DNA from: a virus
Strand: one strand, 5' to 3'
Length of the DNA stretch: 37,827 nt
IMG/VR virus record: IMGVR_UViG_3300043410_000509
Location: 1 to 37,827 of that record
Part shown: positions 35,890 through 37,827 of the stretch, one piece after another
Numbering within the stretch: the first letter of the stretch is position 1
How the letters are laid out: the number at the start of each line of letters is the position of its first letter
Notes under the pieces: generated by a model
Database searches by the model: none
The model's input: the letters and a program-made list of their open reading frames with translations, nothing else
Told to the model about the DNA's origin: nothing
Program-made: the position numbers and the translations under genes

Positions 35890-36693
35890 ATGACTGATGA
35901 AGTCCAAAACCTAGCGGAAGTAGCACCCGCGCCAGCACCGGAAGTGACGGCCACTCCACCTGCTGTTGAGAATGCGCCGGAAGTCACTGCTGATGGTGAG
36001 CAAGTAGATCAACCAGCGTCGAAGGTATTCACGCAGGAAGAACTCGATGCAGCTATTGGTAAACGGCTTGCGAGAGAGCAACGTAAATGGGAACGAGAGC
36101 AACAAGCACGTTTGAGAGAAACTCAAATGTTGCAAACGATGCCTCAAGGTGCACCGTCGCGTGATCAGTACGACTCTGATGAAGCCTATGCTGACGCATT
36201 GGCAACTGTCAAAGCCGAACAACTGGTTGCTCAACGTCGGCAACAAGAGGAATATCGTAAAACTCTTGCCGTGTATGAGGAAAGTGAAGAAAAGGCTCGG
36301 GACAAATACGATGACTTTGACCAAGTTACTCGCAACCCAAACCTGCCAATCACCAACGTCATGCTTGAAGCGATCCAGTCTTCGGACATTGGACCCGATG
36401 TAGCTTACTACCTTGGAACCAATCCCAAAGAGGCCGAGCGCATTGCCAGTTTGTCGCCCTATCTGCAAGCAAAAGAAATTGGGAAGATTGAGGTAAAAAT
36501 TGCTTCTAATCCTCCCGTGAAAAAAACCTCGTCTGCGCCAGCGCCAATTAACCCGGTGACTGCTCGTGGTGCTACACCTCCTGTGTATGACACAACTGAT
36601 CCTCGTTCTACGAAGACCATGAGTGATTCACAGTGGATTGAAGCCGAACGGCAACGCCAAATTAAGAAACGCCAAGCCCAGATGGCCCGCTAA
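35890..36693 (+). CDS. Scaffolding protein
   Basis: ATG 35890 is preferred with AAGGA upstream; an in-frame TTG at 35860 lacks a ribosome-binding site. The 267-aa protein has an acidic Ala/Pro/Glu N-terminus (about 1-45), then a very helical, charged centre (FTQEELDAAIGKRLAREQRKWEREQQARLRETQ) and a basic C-terminal helix (QWIEAERQRQIKKRQAQMAR), as in P22 gp8, where the C-terminal helix-loop-helix binds coat. It lies directly before the coat gene, the P22 order. It shapes the procapsid and leaves or is degraded later. Confidence 0.8.
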   Translation: MTDEVQNLAEVAPAPAPEVTATPPAVENAPEVTADGEQVDQPASKVFTQEELDAAIGKRLAREQRKWEREQQARLRETQMLQTMPQGAPSRDQYDSDEAYADALATVKAEQLVAQRRQQEEYRKTLAVYEESEEKARDKYDDFDQVTRNPNLPITNVMLEAIQSSDIGPDVAYYLGTNPKEAERIASLSPYLQAKEIGKIEVKIASNPPVKKTSSAPAPINPVTARGATPPVYDTTDPRSTKTMSDSQWIEAERQRQIKKRQAQMAR

Positions 36694-36711
36694 TTTTTGA
36701 AAGGACTCATT

Positions 36712-37827
36712 GTGTCTAACAGTATCTTAACCATTGACATGATCACCCGTAAGGCTCTTGAAATTCTCGAGAACAATCTGGTGCTCACCCGTAACGTGAA
36801 CCGTCAGTACGACGACAGCTTTGCTGTTGAAGGTGCGAAGATTGGTTCAACTTTGCGTATCCGTTTGCCCGACCGCGCTCTGGTAACTGACGGTGCTGCC
36901 CTGCAAGTTCAGGACGACAACGAACAGTACACCACTTTGACTGTTTCCAGCCAAAAGCACATCGGCGTGAACTTCACATCTGCTGAATTGACCATGCAAT
37001 TGGACGACTTCGCAGAGCGTGTGTTGAAGCCTCGTATCAGCCAGTTGGCATCGTCTGTGGACGCTGATGTTGCAAATGCTTACAAGAGCATCTACAACTC
37101 TGTGGGCACACCCGGCACCACACCCGGCACTTCTTTGGTTCTGTTGCAAGCCCAACAAAAACTGAACGAAAACGCAGCCACCATGTCGCCTCGCTACGCC
37201 ACCGTCAACCCTGCCGCTAACGCTGGTTTGGTCGAAGGCATGAAAGGTTTGTTCAACCCCACCGACACTATCAGCCGCCAATTCAAGAACGGCATGATGG
37301 GTGAAGGCGTGTTGGGCTTTGACGAAGTGAACATGTCTCAATCCATCAAGCAACACTTGACTGGTTCTTGGGGCACTAGCATCACTGTGACTTCGACTGT
37401 GTCTACACAAGGTCAAGCCACTTTGCCAATCAGCTTCACTGGTTCAAGCAAGACTTGGAACGTGGGCGATGTGTTCACTATCGCAAACGTGTACGCTGTC
37501 AACCCACAAACTCGTGAATCGACTGGTTCGTTGCAACAGTTCACCGTGACTGCTGTGGCTTCTGGTTCGTCTACTGCGACTTTGAGCATCAGCCCCGCTT
37601 TGTACACTGCTGATCAAGCCTTGGCTACTGTGGACACATTCCCACAAGCCAGCGCCGCAGTGACCATGGTTGGTTCTGCTGCCACTTCGTACCCACAAAA
37701 CTTGGTGTACCACAAAGATGCGATCACATTTGCGACCGCTGACTTGCTGTTGCCTCAAGGTGTGGACATGGCTGCTCGTGCTGTGCACAACGGCATCAGC
37801 TTGCGTGTGGTTCGCCAGTACGACATC
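36712..37827 (+). CDS. Major capsid (coat) protein, P22 coat-like, N-terminal part
   Basis: Start GTG 36712 has AAAGGA six bases upstream. The gene leaves the window at 37827 and continues at base 128 on the left edge, giving a 400-aa protein. The opening (SNSILTIDMITRKALEILENNLVLTRNVNRQYDDSFAVEGAKIGSTLRIRLPDR) is the P22 coat family start, with the N-arm helix and the RQYDDSF...KIG.TL..R.P pattern. The Ser/Thr-rich insert about residues 225-300 may be the inserted domain of this family. It forms the icosahedral shell with the HK97 fold. The GTG start and three downstream terminators suggest tuned high expression. Confidence 0.9.
   Translation, partial: MSNSILTIDMITRKALEILENNLVLTRNVNRQYDDSFAVEGAKIGSTLRIRLPDRALVTDGAALQVQDDNEQYTTLTVSSQKHIGVNFTSAELTMQLDDFAERVLKPRISQLASSVDADVANAYKSIYNSVGTPGTTPGTSLVLLQAQQKLNENAATMSPRYATVNPAANAGLVEGMKGLFNPTDTISRQFKNGMMGEGVLGFDEVNMSQSIKQHLTGSWGTSITVTSTVSTQGQATLPISFTGSSKTWNVGDVFTIANVYAVNPQTRESTGSLQQFTVTAVASGSSTATLSISPALYTADQALATVDTFPQASAAVTMVGSAATSYPQNLVYHKDAITFATADLLLPQGVDMAARAVHNGISLRVVRQYDI
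37701..37827. repeat. Terminal direct repeat (circular assembly overlap), right copy
   Basis: Second copy of the 127-base repeat found at the left edge. Both copies carry the same codons of the coat protein gene, so the two window ends should be fused at this overlap when the genome is redrawn as a circle. Confidence 0.95.

Noticed and set aside
1-37827. tRNA, rRNA, integrase, transposase or insertion-sequence genes
   Set aside because: Looked for by eye on both strands (CCA ends, cloverleaf arms, tyrosine/serine recombinase and DDE motifs) and none seen; a tRNA scan would be the decisive check.

Overview
This window is one complete bacteriophage genome assembled as a circle and cut open inside the major capsid gene. 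Bases 1-127 are identical to bases 37701-37827, so the unique genome is 37,700 bp and the capsid gene runs off the right edge and finishes at the left edge. Portal (733 aa), scaffold, coat, gp4-like and gp10-like tail factors and three consecutive ejection-type proteins follow the P22 order. No tail tube, sheath or tape-measure gene is visible, so the virion is most likely a short-tailed podovirus. No integrase, excisionase, tRNA or CRISPR array was seen, which suggests a lytic or non-integrating phage. The host is probably a Gram-negative proteobacterium (M15 endopeptidase endolysin, many small genes of types common in proteobacterial phages). A freshwater betaproteobacterium is a guess from general resemblance, not from a search.

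Layout. (1) Late rightward block, 27266 through the window end and round to 10819: small and large terminase, a 49-aa basic protein, a GroES-like protein, portal, a DUF5856-like protein, a cassette of fibre adaptors and a pectate-lyase-fold tailspike, scaffold, coat, two capsid-surface-type proteins, gp4-like and gp10-like tail factors, a second fibre-like protein, a cupin, three ejection proteins, and lysis genes (a coiled-coil membrane protein, an M15 endopeptidase and a two-helix holin candidate). Three UUCG-loop terminator hairpins follow the coat gene and the next two genes. (2) Leftward replication/recombination block, 19397 to about 10772: RHH regulator, Ala/Pro linker protein, Cas4-like exonuclease (DUF2800), an Acb2/DUF7681-like putative anti-CBASS sponge, an Enc34-like ssDNA-binding protein (DUF2815), family-B DNA polymerase, DUF3310, VRR-NUC nuclease, SNF2 helicase, MazG-like pyrophosphohydrolase and small genes. 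(3) Rightward segment 19491-22425: an unknown 112-aa protein, a terminator, a 13-codon leader ORF and a prim-pol/DUF3987 primase-helicase. It diverges from block 2 across a shared promoter/operator region at 19398-19490. (4) Leftward accessory block 26734-22424: about 17 small genes, many joined by 4-base ATGA overlaps, including several very short hydrophobic peptides and an HTH/AT-hook protein.

The most striking non-coding feature is an 11-bp motif, ACCCACGGGGT. It occurs as two copies exactly 20 bp apart around a perfect TTGACA-16-TATAAT promoter (26155-26192) that drives block 4. Another 20-bp-spaced pair and single copies lie in the gene-free, partly about 80% GC region 26735-27265 upstream of terminase. 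This looks like an operator system dedicated to the early/late control region. A 20-nt translation-initiation leader is also repeated exactly 9 kb apart, with degenerate copies at three other genes.
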